A stretch of DNA of 64,000 nucleotides. Origin: Torreya grandis (Eukaryota > Streptophyta > Pinopsida > Cupressales > Taxaceae). Under the pieces are notes generated by a model. It saw nothing but the letters and a program-made list of their open reading frames with translations, did no database searches and was not told the origin of the DNA. Shown in pieces: positions 34,160 through 48,225 of the stretch. The position numbers were made by a program, and so were the translations under genes. Location: positions 302,501 through 366,500 of the forward strand of contig JARHVA010003261.1 of assembly GCA_037957365.1 (NCBI GenBank), read 5' to 3'. How positions within the stretch are numbered: position 1 is the stretch's first letter; the number at the start of each line of letters is the position of its first letter.

Positions 34160-36330
34160 ATTGGGGGGGTGACTCAGTGTTTTCAAAACATTTGTTCACT
34201 TCCACTTAAGCATAAACAAACCTTTCATTCAAACATGAACATCAAGCATATGCAACCATATAAGATCATGAAACACATTACATATGAGGGAAACCCTAAA
34301 GGGGAAGAAAACCCATTGATAGATAAAAATTTACTACATTCCTATAAGACAAAAACCAATCTTTAGTGAAGCACTAAATCCACATAGAGCACCAACCCCA
34401 ACTAGTCAAGAACTTACTCAACTAGGCTTTAGCAAGCACCAACATACAAGGAGGCATCAACCTCTTATATGGATCAACACCAACTCAATATCTTAATTTT
34501 TTTTATCACCTTCATAAAACCATTTTTATCACATAATATATTATTATCACCTTCTTTATCTCTTCTCATTCTTCTAACCTCCTAAACTAAATTCTAGCCT
34601 CTTTGCTCAACTAGGTCTCTTAAAGATCGATTAGGTCATATGACCTTGATATTAATCTAAAGTGCCCATATTAGATCTTCATGATAGTTTATTTACATTA
34701 ATATTATATTATAAAATAACTCCTTCATCTCTTAAAAGTGTTATTTCCTTCACTTTCACTTACTTCTTCTCTAACTAGTCAATTAGGCCTATTAGGCATT
34801 GTTCTTATACAATCCTCTAGCTCACACACCTCTTGGTCAGACATGCACACTTTCATACTTATATTATATTTAAAATATTTTTTATAACTCATTTAATTCA
34901 TTAATAAATCATTTTAATAGGTCATCCTCAACTTAAAAGACCACAACTTCTTTTAGGCCTTAAGGAAACATAATTCAAGTAGGCCTTCAATTGTACATGT
35001 TACCATTTGATCTCCTTGGAATAATTTAAAAATATAAAAATATAATTAATGCTTAATATACAAATCAAATATACCATCACTAATCTCATATTATGTTCAT
35101 GACACTTTCTATCTCCAACCACCACTTGAAGCACACCATTAGTACTGTTCACATTAGGCCTTCACACAGAGAGAAAGGTTTGTCTTGAACAATTAAAGAT
35201 AAAATATTATTTATTCACATAACCATGATATTAAATCACATAAATATACCTTAAATTAACTTAAAAACTTCATTATTTGTATTATACTTCATAACATAGG
35301 GAAAAAAGACTCAAAAACACTACTACAACTTGCTCACTCAAAACTACCAATTTTTTTCAAATACCAGTCATGATGACTCAGACCTTCAACATATGTATAG
35401 ATATTTTGAATGAATTATTATGCATGTATATTAATATATAACGTATAAATACAATCTTGAAATATAAACATCATATGGTCTAGTGTAAACTATTGGTCTT
35501 ACATACCAATTTGTTGACCTCACTACACACAGATTTCACTAAGTTAGACAAGCCATTTTGACTTATTCATTTTCACCACTATACCTAAACTAAAATATTT
35601 ATACCAAGATTTAATATGACATACCAGTCCCAAAAACATCTCCATGAACTTGGTTTCATCACTCTATCATTATAACACATTCTTAATCATCTTCTCACTG
35701 TAACCTGGGTTTTTCATTATTTCCACCATTAGGCCTGTTAACAATTGGCTAACTTGGATGACCATTTTATAAAAATTGAGGGATATGAAATGTCCATAAA
35801 CCTTCATGTACATGAAAAATAGTCTCAATATTCATCATCCATCCATTTTTCATACATTGACTTAGTCAACTCTGAATGCTACAACAAATTCTAAGAAAAT
35901 TAGCACTTTCCTATAGGATCTACTCACACACCTAACGACTCAATCAAACTTAGATATGACTAGGAGAGTTGAATAAAAAATATAATAGATTATTAGAGCA
36001 TACCAATCCATTCTAATTATTTTTTATCAACATCTTCAACATTGGATCCTTATTAGGGTTCTAAGAAGGTTTAAACATGTTTCCATTCTTAACAATAGTT
36101 TATAAACTATAGCCCCTCAATCTAAAAACAAATATCTATAATTTTGATCTAGGACCCTTACCCATATATTATTAATATCATAGGTTCCCATGAAAAGGTT
36201 TGATGAGATAATTAGATAAATAAAATCTTTCTCTAGTTGAGAACCCTTCATTTTGAGCACTTGAGAGACCTCAAAACAACATTTCATGCCTTGTACTTAA
36301 AAGTATGATCTCAAACTACATGAACAAACT
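34160..36330 (+). repeat. 2.2-kb LTR-like repeat, copy 2
   Basis: Direct copy of 39635-41800 with matching order of blocks: CATTCA...CCACTT entry, AAGATCATGAAAC, ACTAGTCAAG, AGGCCTATTAGGC, CACTTTCTATCTCCAACCAC (35104 vs 40574), GGTCTTA...CCAATTTGTTGACC, and ATTAGGGTTCTAAG near 36050 vs 41524. The copies look roughly 80-85% identical with small indels. It ends close to the integrase relic at 36345. A G-run followed by TGA at the left edge and CA near the right edge would suit an LTR, but no TSD was found. Confidence 0.7.
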
Positions 36331-36344
36331 TGAAATAATTTCCT

Positions 36345-36842
36345 AAGTCTTAATCATATTTTTTGATGAAACATGTTATCCCAAAAACTCTAAAGTCTTC
36401 CACATTAGCAGGTTTACCTTTCCATAATTCATAAGGAGTCCTGTTTCTATTAGTCTCTATTTTTCCTCTATTTAACATGAAGAATGTAGTGTTTATTACC
36501 TCTCTCCAATATCCATCAAATAATATAGACTCATTTATCATATTTCTAGATATCTATTGAACATACTATTCTTTGTTTTAAATACACCATTCGACTAGGG
36601 TGTTTTAGCTACTAAGAACTATCTCCTTATTCCATGAACCTCACAAAAGTCATGAAAATAAACCAAAACTCTCCTCCTCATTCAGTTGTTAGATACTTTA
36701 TCTTTCCATTATTCTCATTTTCAACAAGAGCCTTGAATTCCTTGATCTTGTCATGAGTTTTTAACTTTTATTTCAAGAATGCTACCTAAGTAATTCTTGT
36801 GTAGTCATCTATGAGCAACATGAAGTAGCTATCTTCTTGAAT
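36345..36842 (-). pseudogene. Ty1/copia integrase relic, core and C-terminal part
   Basis: On the minus strand the core begins with SYFMLLIDDYTRI (near 36840-36800), the conserved Y-F-x-x-x-I-D-D-x-T/S-R block that carries the first catalytic Asp. It continues to YLTTE-stop-GGEF, the decayed R-S/T-D-x-G-G-E-F block where the second Asp is lost. It then reaches the open piece 36350-36541 with NRTPYELWKGKPANVEDFRVFG, the standard copia integrase C-terminal signature, given here as NRTPYELW and FRVFG. Stops and frameshifts are frequent. No RT or RNase H follows; the 2.2-kb repeat begins at once. Confidence 0.8.
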
Positions 36843-36998
36843 TAGAGAAAATTTTAGTGGAGAAATTTCATTAATTAATGAACATTATAGTCCTATAAAT
36901 ATTCATTTGGTGATTTTTTTGGGTATTTAAAATCCTATAATCACCTAAAGTTTTTGGGTGCAAGTTAATTTTAGGGTCAGATTGCCTACTATTTAAAA

Positions 36999-37876
36999 TA
37001 ATTCCATTCATATAAATATCCTTCATCGATACCTAGAAAGGAAATATGGGTACATTCTCTTCACATCACACATGTATATCATAATATGTATATGTCAGTG
37101 ACTGTATGCATATACTAGTGGCCATTTGCATATCTACATATGCTGATAGTCATCTTCATAGCTACTTATGCCAATGACCATCTACATATGCCAACAGTCA
37201 TCTACATTTGTAAATGATCATATGTATATTGATGTTACTCATATACAAAATAAAATGACATAAAAAGAATAAAAACATAAATATTATTACTTAATTGTAT
37301 TCCTCTTTAATATTTATACAATTTTAAAAAGTAAATCATCATAATCCAAATTCATCTTAAAAGTTACAACCTTTGGAAGTTGACTAGTTGATAGTCCACT
37401 TACCGATGGATGTTCGCATGATGTTGATAGCCATTAATAATTCCATTCATATAAATATCCTTCATCGATACCTAGAAAGGAAATATGGGTACATTCTCTT
37501 CACATCACACATGTATATCATAATATGTATATGTCAGTGACTGTATGCATATACTAGTGGCCATTTGCATATCTACATATGCTGATAGTCATCTTCATAG
37601 CTACTTATGCCAATGACCATCTACATATGCCAACAGTCATCTACATTTGTAAATGATCATATGTATATTGATGTTACTCATATACAAAATAAAATGACAT
37701 AAAAAGAATAAAAACATAAATATTATTACTTAATTGTATTCCTCTTTAATATTTATACAATTTTAAAAAGTAAATCATCATAATCCAAATTCATCTTAAA
37801 AGTTACAACCTTTGGAAGTTGACTAGTTGATAGTCCACTTACCGATGGATGTTCGCATGATGTTGATAGCCATTAA
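36999..37876. repeat. Perfect 439-bp tandem duplication
   Basis: Units 36999-37437 and 37438-37876 were compared line by line and I found no difference. Each unit contains degenerate ~20-bp subrepeats (CATATGCCAA, ATGACCATCTA, CAGTCATCTA types). Confidence 0.95.
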
Positions 37877-38004
37877 CATGATTCCAATTACCATTAACAC
37901 CTAATTAATTATATATTCATGGGTTCAATTTATTTATACACCATTTGGATGGCCTTGGGCATCATGCGTATGTCTATTGGTGAGTGAACTATCAACTAGT
38001 CAAC
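37819..38004. repeat. Imperfect inverted repeat, 45-bp arms
   Basis: 37819-37863 (GTTGACTAGTTGATAGTCCA... CATGATG) pairs with 37960-38004 (CATCATGCG... CAACTAGTCAAC). Similarity continues outward for about 50 more bases. The first arm is also present in the earlier duplicate unit at 37380-37424. Confidence 0.8.
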
Positions 38005-38267
38005 TTTTGATGGTCATAACTTTTGCATACTCGAATTTTGATGATTGTTTTCGTCAAATTGCATAATTTTTTGAGAGGAATACCAATATGTAATAATATT
38101 TAAATTTAGATAATTTTTTTATTCATAAAATCTTGATTTTCCTACTCTATCACTTGATTCACATGTGTAATTAATCACCTTCCAAATTGATTCGCCACCA
38201 TTACAAATCTAATTTGCCTAGGACCATCCAAGGATTTTTTAATATATCCCAAAAAAATTAATCATGC

Positions 38268-39590
38268 CTTGAATGATTTAAATTATTTTAGGCCCATAGA
38301 GATCAGTGTGTATTAACTCCAAGGGTCTTGTAGTAGAGTACTCCTTGGACTTGAACCTTTTTCTAGTTTGATTACCATGTTGACATGCATTGAAAAGTAT
38401 GTTTAGATGTTTAGTGATTTTAGGAATGTTCTTCACATGACTATTAGTGATTATATTGACCAAATTTTAAAAGTTTAGGTGACCTAACCTTCTATGTCAT
38501 ATCCAAATTTCATTCATCTTGCTCATAAAGAATCTCTCCTTCTTTATGTCAGTCAAGACATATAGATTGTTCTTAGTCATCTTAGCATTGGCAATTAGCC
38601 TTCTTGATTTGGATCTCTTTATTTCACACCCTTTTTCATGAAAGGTTATTGTGTGTCATTGATTTCACTTTTGACTTACACTAAGTAGGTTATGTTTCAA
38701 ACCTTCCACATACAACACATTTTTTGTCCTGGTCATCCCATTTTCTAAACTCAAATACCCTTGTCTCCAAAATTCACTATTCCTAAAGCATTCTTCTTCA
38801 ATGAGATGAAACTATTTTATCTCCTATCATGTGTCTTGATTAACCACTATATACATACCATTTCATTCCTTCATCTTGAATGTGAAAGGTAGACTGAGCT
38901 AACATAGAATCCAATCCAGTCTTTTATTCCTCCTTAACAAATAGTCTATCTTGAATCTTGGGCTCAATATGATCAGTGAAAACTTGTTTTAACATCCATA
39001 CCAATGTTTGACCCTTCTCATGTCCTCCAGGATCTTCATATATATTTTTGAATCTTGAGGGCCTTCTAAATATATTAGAACATCATCTTGAAATGTGTCC
39101 CATATTATGACAACTATAGCAAACAACATTTTTGTACTTACCTCTTAACTGAGCACTCCTTTCCTCATGGTCCCATGATAATTTATCCCTTATTGCATTG
39201 GGATGTTTGATTGGTAATTTCATTTTGTTACTCTTCTTTTGTTCTGACTTCTCACACTCTTTCTAAAACTTGTTCATCTTGTCTATGAGATGCTCCTTCT
39301 CAATTTCAAGGAATCTATCTCTATCTTCGATTGGTCATGCTCAACTTTCTTTGATCTAAATCGTGTATTGACACCATATAACTAATTTTAGAGATCCTTG
39401 ATAGGATAATTTTTATACTTAAAATAATCAAGAACACTTATGAGCTCAGCTTCAAGGTCTACTTTAGCTTCTCCTTCTTCACTATTATAGTAGACTTCTT
39501 CATCATCCATATTGTCTTCCTCTTTTTGATCAATTGACATATTATGATTTTTAGGATCACCTTCAAGCTATTAGACTTGATTAAAAATAG
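38268..39590 (-). pseudogene. Ty1/copia gag C-terminus, protease and integrase N-terminus relic
   Basis: The minus strand carries, in order: an acidic gag tail (DLEAELISVLDYF near 39465); a CCHC zinc knuckle at about 39124-39080, VCYSCHNMGHISR-stop-C, with the last spacing interrupted by TGA; a protease block near 38850 reading KWYVYSG-stop-SRHM, where the usual catalytic D-S-G has lost its Asp; LKHNLLSVSQ near 38700; and the pre-integrase zone RRLGHLN near 38490. The open piece 38278-38463 has NACQHGNQTRKRF and LELIHTDLYGP, the second zinc cysteine zone and integrase entry. The gag N-terminus is missing at the edge of the 2.2-kb repeat. Many stops make it dead. Confidence 0.8.
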
Positions 39591-39634
39591 TAGGATATTA
39601 TACTAATTTTTAGAAGCATAATCACTAAGAGGGG

Positions 39635-41800
39635 CAAGTGAATTAGTGTCATCAAAACATTCATTCAATTCCACTTCAACATATTTTAACCATTCATACA
39701 AACATGAACATGTAGCATATGCAACCATTCAAGATCATGAAACGCATTACATATGTGGTAAAACCTCAAAGGGAAGAAAACCAACTAATCTAAGAAAATA
39801 GACTAGAGTTATATAAGACAAAAATTGATCTTTAGTTAATCACCAACTCCACATGGATCACCAAACCCAACTAGTCAAGCACCTGCTCAATAGACTTTAA
39901 CAAACACCAACTTGCAAGGGTGCATCAACCCCCTAGATGACTCAGCACTAACTCATCCACCCAAAAATTTTGGTCACCTTCATAAAACCTTTTTTTTCAC
40001 ACAACATATGATGATCACCTTCTTTATCTCTTCTCACTTTTCTATCCGTCTCAGACTAACTTTTGGGCCTCTTCGCTCAACTAAGTCTCTTCAAGATAGA
40101 TTAGGACATATGACCTTGATATTTATCTATAGTACCCATATTATATCTTTATTTTATTTTATGTAAACCCATATGATTTTTTCCAAGATCTAGTTCATAT
40201 TTTCAAAGTGTTATTTCTATTTCTTACACTCACTTCTTTTCTAACTGGTTAATTAGGCCTATTAGGCCTTGTTCTTATACACTCCTCTAGATGACACACC
40301 TATTGATCATAAATACACAATTAAACACTTTTATTACCTTTAAAATGAGTCCTATAACACATTTAATACATGAATAGATCATTAAAATAGGTCATAATCA
40401 CCTTAAAAGACCATAAGCTCTTTTAGGCCTTAAGGAGACCTAATTCAATTAGGCCTTCATTAGTACATGTTACCCTTTGATCTCCTTGGAAAAATTTAAA
40501 TATAAACACATGGAATTAACCATTAATATACCACTCAAATATACCTCAAATAATTTCATATTAGGTTCATGACACTTTCTATCTCCAACCACCACTTGAA
40601 GCACCCTATTAGTACTACTTACATTAGGCCTTCACACATAAATAAAGGTCTATCTTGAATAATTAAAGATAACATATTATTTATTAACATAAATATGAAA
40701 ATAAACTACATACATATAACCTCAAATAACTTAATAAAATTAATAAATTAATTATAATTCATCACATAGGGAAAAAATATTCAAAAACACTCTTGCAACT
40801 TGCTCACTCAAAACTACCAGTTTTCCTCAAAGATTAGTCATTGTCACTCAGACCTATAACACCTTTATAAAAAAATTCAATTACTTATTATGAATATATA
40901 TGAAACTATAACATAATTTTCCCATCTTAAAATATAAACATCATATGGTTTAGTGGCAACTGTTGGTCTTATAGACCAATTTGTTGACCTCACTAGACAC
41001 AAATCTCAGTGAGTCAAACAAGCCATTTTGGCTTCTTCATTTTCACCAATACACCTAACTTCCAGATTTATACCAAGAATTAATAGGACATACCAGTCCT
41101 ATAAAACATCTCTATTTACTTGGTTTCATCACTCTATTGTGATAACACATTCTTAATCATCTTCTCACTTTTGCCTAGGTTTTTAATTGTTTCCACCATT
41201 AGGCATGTTAATGATTGGATAAATTGGATTAATATTTTAGCACAATTTAGGGTTGTAACATATCCATAAACCTTAATGGAAATGAAACATGAGTCTAAAT
41301 CTTCATCTTCCATCTATTTTCATACTTAGACTTTGTCAACTTTGACTACTACAATAAATCTCAAAAAAATTAACACTTTTTTGTAGGGTCTAGTCACACA
41401 CCTGACAACTCAATCAAATATGGAGGTGATTAGGAGATATTATTACAAGATCCAATAGATTAATTGAGAATACAAATCCATTTTAGGCACTTTTGATCAA
41501 CATATTTAACATCAGATCCTTATTAGGGTTCTAAGAGGGTTTAAAACTATTTCCATTCATAACAATCATTCATAAAGCATAGCCACTCAATCCAAAAAAA
41601 ATTTCCTATAATTTTTATATATTATCCTTTTACATATACCATTAATATCTTAGGTTTCCATGCAAAGGTTTAATGAGATAATGAGCACAAGAAAATCCTT
41701 CTTAGGTTGAAAACCCTTCATTCTAAACACTCGAGAGACCTCAAAATAGATTTTTATTACTTATCCTTCAAACTATGACCTAAAAATGTATGAAAAAACT
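39635..41800 (+). repeat. 2.2-kb LTR-like repeat, copy 3
   Basis: Direct repeat of 34160-36330 (blocks listed there). It starts after a G-rich run (AAGAGGGGCAAG, 39633-39644) and TGAATTAGTG. Similarity fades near 41800. With copy 2 it brackets the truncated copia relic, but that relic lacks gag N-terminus, RT and RNase H, so the pair may not be that element's own LTRs. Confidence 0.7.
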
Positions 41801-44800
41801 TTAAAAAACATAGATAAAATTTTTAAAATCTTACATAAGCTCAAACTTCTTTAAATCTGATCATGACCCATCATTAGGCCATACTCTATCTCTTTGCTCT
41901 CTAGACCTTGAGTTACAAATCACATTAGGCCTTAAAAATAACCTTCATTCCTATTTACATGCAACCTCCACCTTATTAAAATATTTAATAAACATATATC
42001 ATCCTTAATAAATATCATTCATCCTTCATATACTTTGATAGTAGTTCATGACACCTCATTAGACCAGATAGGGTCTAGAAGTGGTCTAGGTGTAGACTTG
42101 GCTTGAAGGTCCAACCTCTATAGAATCACCTTGAGACTCTCATGAGTGCTCCAATACCTCTCATACATACTTAATCAACCTCATACAACCACTAATGCTT
42201 GTGTTCACTCATAATACCAAGATACCATGCTCATACCTTCTTACAAGGTCTTTTCATGCCATAACTAGGCTTAAGCTACTAAAAGACTTGTACCTTCATG
42301 AAACCATAAGGCATTAGTTTCCTTAAAATTATCTATTTTGCCTTCAAATTATATTTCATGAAAACATCCTTTAGTGACAACACTCCATCAATTCCCTTTG
42401 CCACATTAACAAACTTCCAACCAAGCACACACTCTTAATGACATCAACCTTATGAAAGATGTACCGTTAACATCAATGACAATACTCAACAATCACCACT
42501 AATTAAATTAATAAAAATATAATAAATTCAATTAAAAATATAAATATACCTTATTGTATATGTGATATCATAAATACTCATTAGATCTTACTCACTTATC
42601 ATGTGGTTTATAATTATCCTATAGAAATAACACTATAAATGATAATATGAAGAAAATGACTATTATAATTCATCAATATTACTTTTAAATGAATAGAAAG
42701 AAAATCACAACATTGACTTTTTTTTCAAAAACCATGCTTTTTAAACTTTTCATGATGAAAACTATCAAATTTAACAAGTCTTTGCATAACTTCAAGCTCA
42801 AGCTAACACGTCACAATATGTTATCTAAAATTTTTACTATATCTTAAAGCATAAACCATAAACAATAATGTATCTATTTATTTATTAACAATCATTTCTT
42901 TTTCAAATATTAAACTATTTGATAAGGTAACAACATTATTATATATTCATTAGTTGATTAAGTTATACTATAGTCAAATGGAAAAACTACTGAAAATAAA
43001 CTCTCAATCTCCTTAACTTTATTTTTATGTTTATTATAGATCAAAAAAACATAGTCATTTACACCACATAATATAAATAGAGACTATATATAATAGTTAT
43101 CAATTTAATTCACATACCAAGAATTATTTGAACTAAATCAAATAAGTACCACATATTTTCAAGGATACATCATTAATTTTCTAATGAATCATAAACTCGA
43201 TACAATAGTAAAATATTTATAAAATACCAAATATGATAATATTAATTATCAATCCCATTCCTTTCTAAAATCATTGTTTGTATAAATGTAAGTGAAAATC
43301 ATTTAAACAAAAAGCATCTAGCCATATGAGTAACATAAACTTTAAATGATAGTATCCTTGATAGAAATCCTACCCAGTTTTAATTTAAACACTAGCCATC
43401 ATTAATAAAGTGCAATGGTGTTACTAAACATTTAATAAAGAGGAAAAACAAATATTCATACTCCATAAATGTAGTATCTAAATTTTATTAATTTAACTTT
43501 CCATAAAATCAATACACATTAATTAAATAATCAAGCCACTACTTTAGCTTCAATATCCCACTCACATTTATTGTTTATTATACTTGACATTCATAGTTTT
43601 AGGAAACCAATTTGATATCTATTAATAACAATAAAATACTTATCAAGAATCCTAAATTTAAATAAATAACGTACACTATGTTTAGAATTTTAGTCATGTA
43701 ACATTATACTTAGATATGACCACATCAACACTACAACTATGCTCATATAAAATTAATCTCAAAGTGAAATGAATCACTAACATGACATATAATAGATTGC
43801 TACCAAATAGAGTCGATGAAAAAAATAATAATCCTTGACAATCAGGAAACAATCCCACCTTTACATCCTAATGAGACCATCCATCAGTGGCCCTAGCCAC
43901 CCAATCCATTATTTTGATGATGGATCTATGTAGGTGGGATGATTTAGGAAATTGTAAGGAGTGATAATGAGATTTTGAGCTAACAAGATAAATTCTAAAA
44001 GACTAAGGGAATATCAATAAATAATAAACAATAAGTAAATAAGATATTCCAAATGAAATCAATACTTTTTGATTTCAAATACAAAAATAATACAAATATA
44101 TTTAAAGGGCATGTATCCATGCATAGCTTGAGATGATAGTATCAAGACTAAAAGATTTCATATTTGAACTTTATGGATTAATGAAAATTATTATCATTAA
44201 ATCCATCAAAGTAAACTTCATAATAGTTGAAATAAATTTATATAGGTATCATGTTTATTTAAGAATAATCTTAAGTGACTCATACTTACTTATCATGTCA
44301 TTAAACAAATCAACTAGGACTAAAACAATCAAAGAAACCAACAAGTGTTCCAAAAAAGAATAACAACATATTCATAGCATATTTCACTACCTAAAATATC
44401 AATCAATATTTAAATAAGTAAGCAGAACCTTCAAACAAATAATAATATTTGACTAAAGAATGATTCAACTATCAGAACCATAGTTAAATGAAAGTGAACC
44501 AAGCATCCAAATAAACCTTTATTTACTATAACTAGCTGACCCAAAATCAAGTCCAACAAGATTGAGACTATAACTTAGTCAAAATAATGAATATAAGTTC
44601 TTATAAAAAATTTAAATTGGATACCACAAAATCATCATTTGAATAATAAGGATTCATGTCATGAAAATACTAAGAATAATGAACAAGATAGATGACTAAG
44701 TTAAATCAACTAACATAACAACTCAATATATAACAAGTGACTATAATAAGTTACAAGTATACTTTGAATCATTTCCAAAAATTAAAAAATAAATACAACT

Positions 44801-46478
44801 CAAGAAATAATATTAAGACATAAGCTCACACAACCAAATTAATCTATGTTTAATAAATGACTTAAAGAATTAAAAACCCAACATAGTTGTGTTACAACAT
44901 GGTTATAAAAACTCAAACACAAAACACCCAACATATTTTTTATACAAAATTAATATAAAATTGCAATGTAGGTCCATTTTAAATTCATATAACTTCACAT
45001 TTCATCTACCATAAAAAATCTTAAGATAATACAAGCTTTACTCCACTAAAAAAAATCAACAAATAAAACATGCTCATTATATTTCTTAGATTGTAGATAA
45101 TCATGAAATGGAGTATTTCCCTTATTTCATAGTAATATTCTCTCTCTCTCTCATGTAACCATTTGAAGTACAGACATGATCATGTGGATTCAAAAAAAAA
45201 CCACCACTATTTGCATTCTAGCTGAAAAATATTGAGATCATTGGCCAACATAACAATATCATTCTCCACACAACATCATTAAGTTATAGAGAAAATACAA
45301 CTACCAAAATGGCTAAACAACCTCATAGGCTAGTTCAAATCGTTGCCAAAATCCCATGGTTTACATAAAAAAAATCAACATTGACCAAGGTTTTGTTCAA
45401 TCTCCATCCAAATAAAACTAAACAATAAAAAAAATAACTTGCTCGATTGGAGATGAATTCAAAGGTCATGCCATCATGAACTAATCTCCACCCGAGGTCA
45501 ATTCTGCTTATATCTTCCATAAACTATTTAATATGTCATGGGTCTAGTTATAGCTCCCTTCTATTTAAAATTAAACCATTAAAGAACATAGACCCATTTG
45601 AAAGAAAATAAGCCTAAGGGATTACGATAACCAAAAAATTAAGAAACAACTACTTGCACAACACAAAATAAGCTCAAAATAAAGGTTAGGTCAAGCTAAC
45701 AAGAAGATTTGACAAAAAAAATTGAAAACATAAAACAAGACAATAAGAATGTAATTATGTGATAAAAATGACTTATACCATGTTCTAAATCAAACCACGG
45801 TATTCATAATAGTGAAGCTAAAAATTCAAGAAAAAGACTTCAAAAATTATTATGTTAGTCCTAGACAAAGTCTATTCATAATGAAACAAAGCTAACAAAG
45901 TATGAAATAACAATTATAAACAAGAACCACTCAAACAAACCTAAGAACATACATAGGCTCAAAATCAAAACAAATGTCAAAATTGATTTTGAATATAATA
46001 CCTCTTTGTTAAAAAAATATCAAAATCCACCACCAAGCCTAGCTTAATAACTTATTTGTGTGATCACATAATAGGAAATTAACAATATATAAACAAGGTG
46101 CCAATGTTCAAATAATAAAGTAATTTTTGAAATGAATAAAATATAAAATACAACATTTATAATGCATCTAACATAACTCCATGTCAATAATCATCTAACC
46201 TTTTGATGAATCATATCATGTAATTAATAATATCAATAATATAACCTCTTAATAAAAATAAACAAGTGTATCAATATATCAAAATGCCAACAAGTATTAA
46301 AAATATCATCATCAAGTAATGTCTTAATGGTAAAAGAAAATCCATCATAATAAGTGGTCATGACATTAGTTTTAGAAAATGATGATGAAACCCTAGAAAT
46401 ACTTAAGGATAAAAATAAAGGTTTGAATCACTCATTATGATCTATCTCAAATTTTAGAAAAGGGGAAGGAGGATTTCC
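41801..46478. other. AT-rich spacer, nothing identified
   Basis: Long AT-rich sequence with short chance frames (44133-44363, 45335-45520). There is a short CT microsatellite at about 45139-45152. No retroelement motif or RNA gene was recognised on either strand. Confidence 0.55.
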
Positions 46479-47107
46479 AGGATGAAATTTCCATAGTCAT
46501 CCATCTTCTTCTTCCTCAACCTTGGATGACATCCATTAATGAAGTCTCTAAGCATCTAACACTTTTCCATTTAATTTAATTTTTCAAATATTCTTTGATA
46601 CAAGCATGCTTGGGTTAGTTTTATAGATAACCATCTTCTAAGAAAGTTCCTAGCTACTTCTAGGCTCCCACATTTCTTAAACATTCCTTTGGGAGATTCA
46701 AGATCTAATAGAACCATTAAAGGCCTCCAAGAATGTTAAATAAGAAAAGAATATTTATTTTTTATTTTAGAATTTGAATTTTAGTTCATACAATAAAGGG
46801 GTAGAATTTAAGGAGGGTTCAATTTTGAGTTAACCCATCTCAGGGCTTCCTAGAACTTTCATATGTCAAAAAAGTTAATAAGAACTCATCTTGAACAAGA
46901 AGGTCATATATTCAAAACTATGAAGCTTCAAGGCTAAAGACAATTATAGGGGTCATTTGGATCACCCCACCTCTATGTTTTTGGGTTTCAAAAAATGACT
47001 ATGCAAAAAAAACTTAGTTATAGGTGATCAATTTGGTTTTTAAATATTAAACACAGGTTTAGACTATATAAAGTAAAATTGACTAGATTGAAATAAAAAT
47101 TAATATA

Positions 47108-47365
<258 letters not shown>

Positions 47366-48001
47366 GTCCATGAGGATGAAATTTCCATAGTCATCCATCT
47401 TCTTCTTCCTCAACCTTGGATGACATCCATTAATGAAGTCTCTAAGCATCTAACACTTTTCCATTTAATTTAATTTTTCAAATATTCTTTGATACAAGCA
47501 TCCTTGGGTTGGTTTTATAGATAACCATCTTCTAAGAAAGTTCCTAGCTACTTCTAGGCTCTCACATTTCTTAAGCATTCCTTTGGGAGATTCAAGATCT
47601 AATAGAACCATTAAAGGCCTCCAAGAATGTTAAATAAGAAAAGAATATTTATTTTTTATTTTGGAATTTGAATTTTAGTTCATACAATAAAGGGGTAGAA
47701 TTTAAGGAGGGTTCAATTTTGTGTTAACCCATCTCAAGGCTTCCTAGAACTTTCATATGTCAAAAAAGTTAATAAGAACTCATCTTGAACAAGAAGGTCA
47801 TATATTCAAAACTATGAAGCTTCAAGGCTAAAGACAATTATAGGGGTCATTTGGATCACCCCACCTCTATGTTTTTGGGTTTCAAAAAATGACTATGCAA
47901 AAAAAACTTAGTTATAGGTGATCAATTTGGTTTTTAAATATTAAACATAGGTTTAGACTATATAAAGTAAAATTGACTAGATTGAAATAAAAATTAATAT
48001 A

Positions 48002-48220
<219 letters not shown>

Positions 48221-48225
48221 GTCAA

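Larger units (their letters stand above)
26255..35095 (+). repeat. Right arm of large inverted duplication
   Basis: Reverse complement of 1-8825 (anchors given there). Similarity starts near 26255 and runs to at least 35090, where the partner leaves the window. The gag and LINE relics in this arm are on the plus strand. The 2.2-kb LTR-like repeat copy 2 continues beyond the arm comparison. Confidence 0.85.
36843..38267. mobile_element. ~1.4-kb insertion inside the copia integrase
   Basis: The integrase reading stops after ...LYGPKII and IIQG near 38268 and resumes with the next expected residues near 36842. CTTGAAT occurs at both junctions (36836-36842 and 38268-38274), a candidate 7-bp target duplication. 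Near the ends there is an imperfect inverted pair: TTTTTTTGGGTATTTAAAAT at 36914-36933 against the complement of 38230-38257. No coding sequence was seen inside. It may be a small non-autonomous DNA transposon. The exact ends are uncertain. Confidence 0.45.

Noticed and set aside
34160..41800. Confident call of a complete copia element with 2.2-kb LTRs
   Set aside because: No TSD or PBS could be found, the internal coding region is truncated at both ends, and the purine tract points the opposite way.
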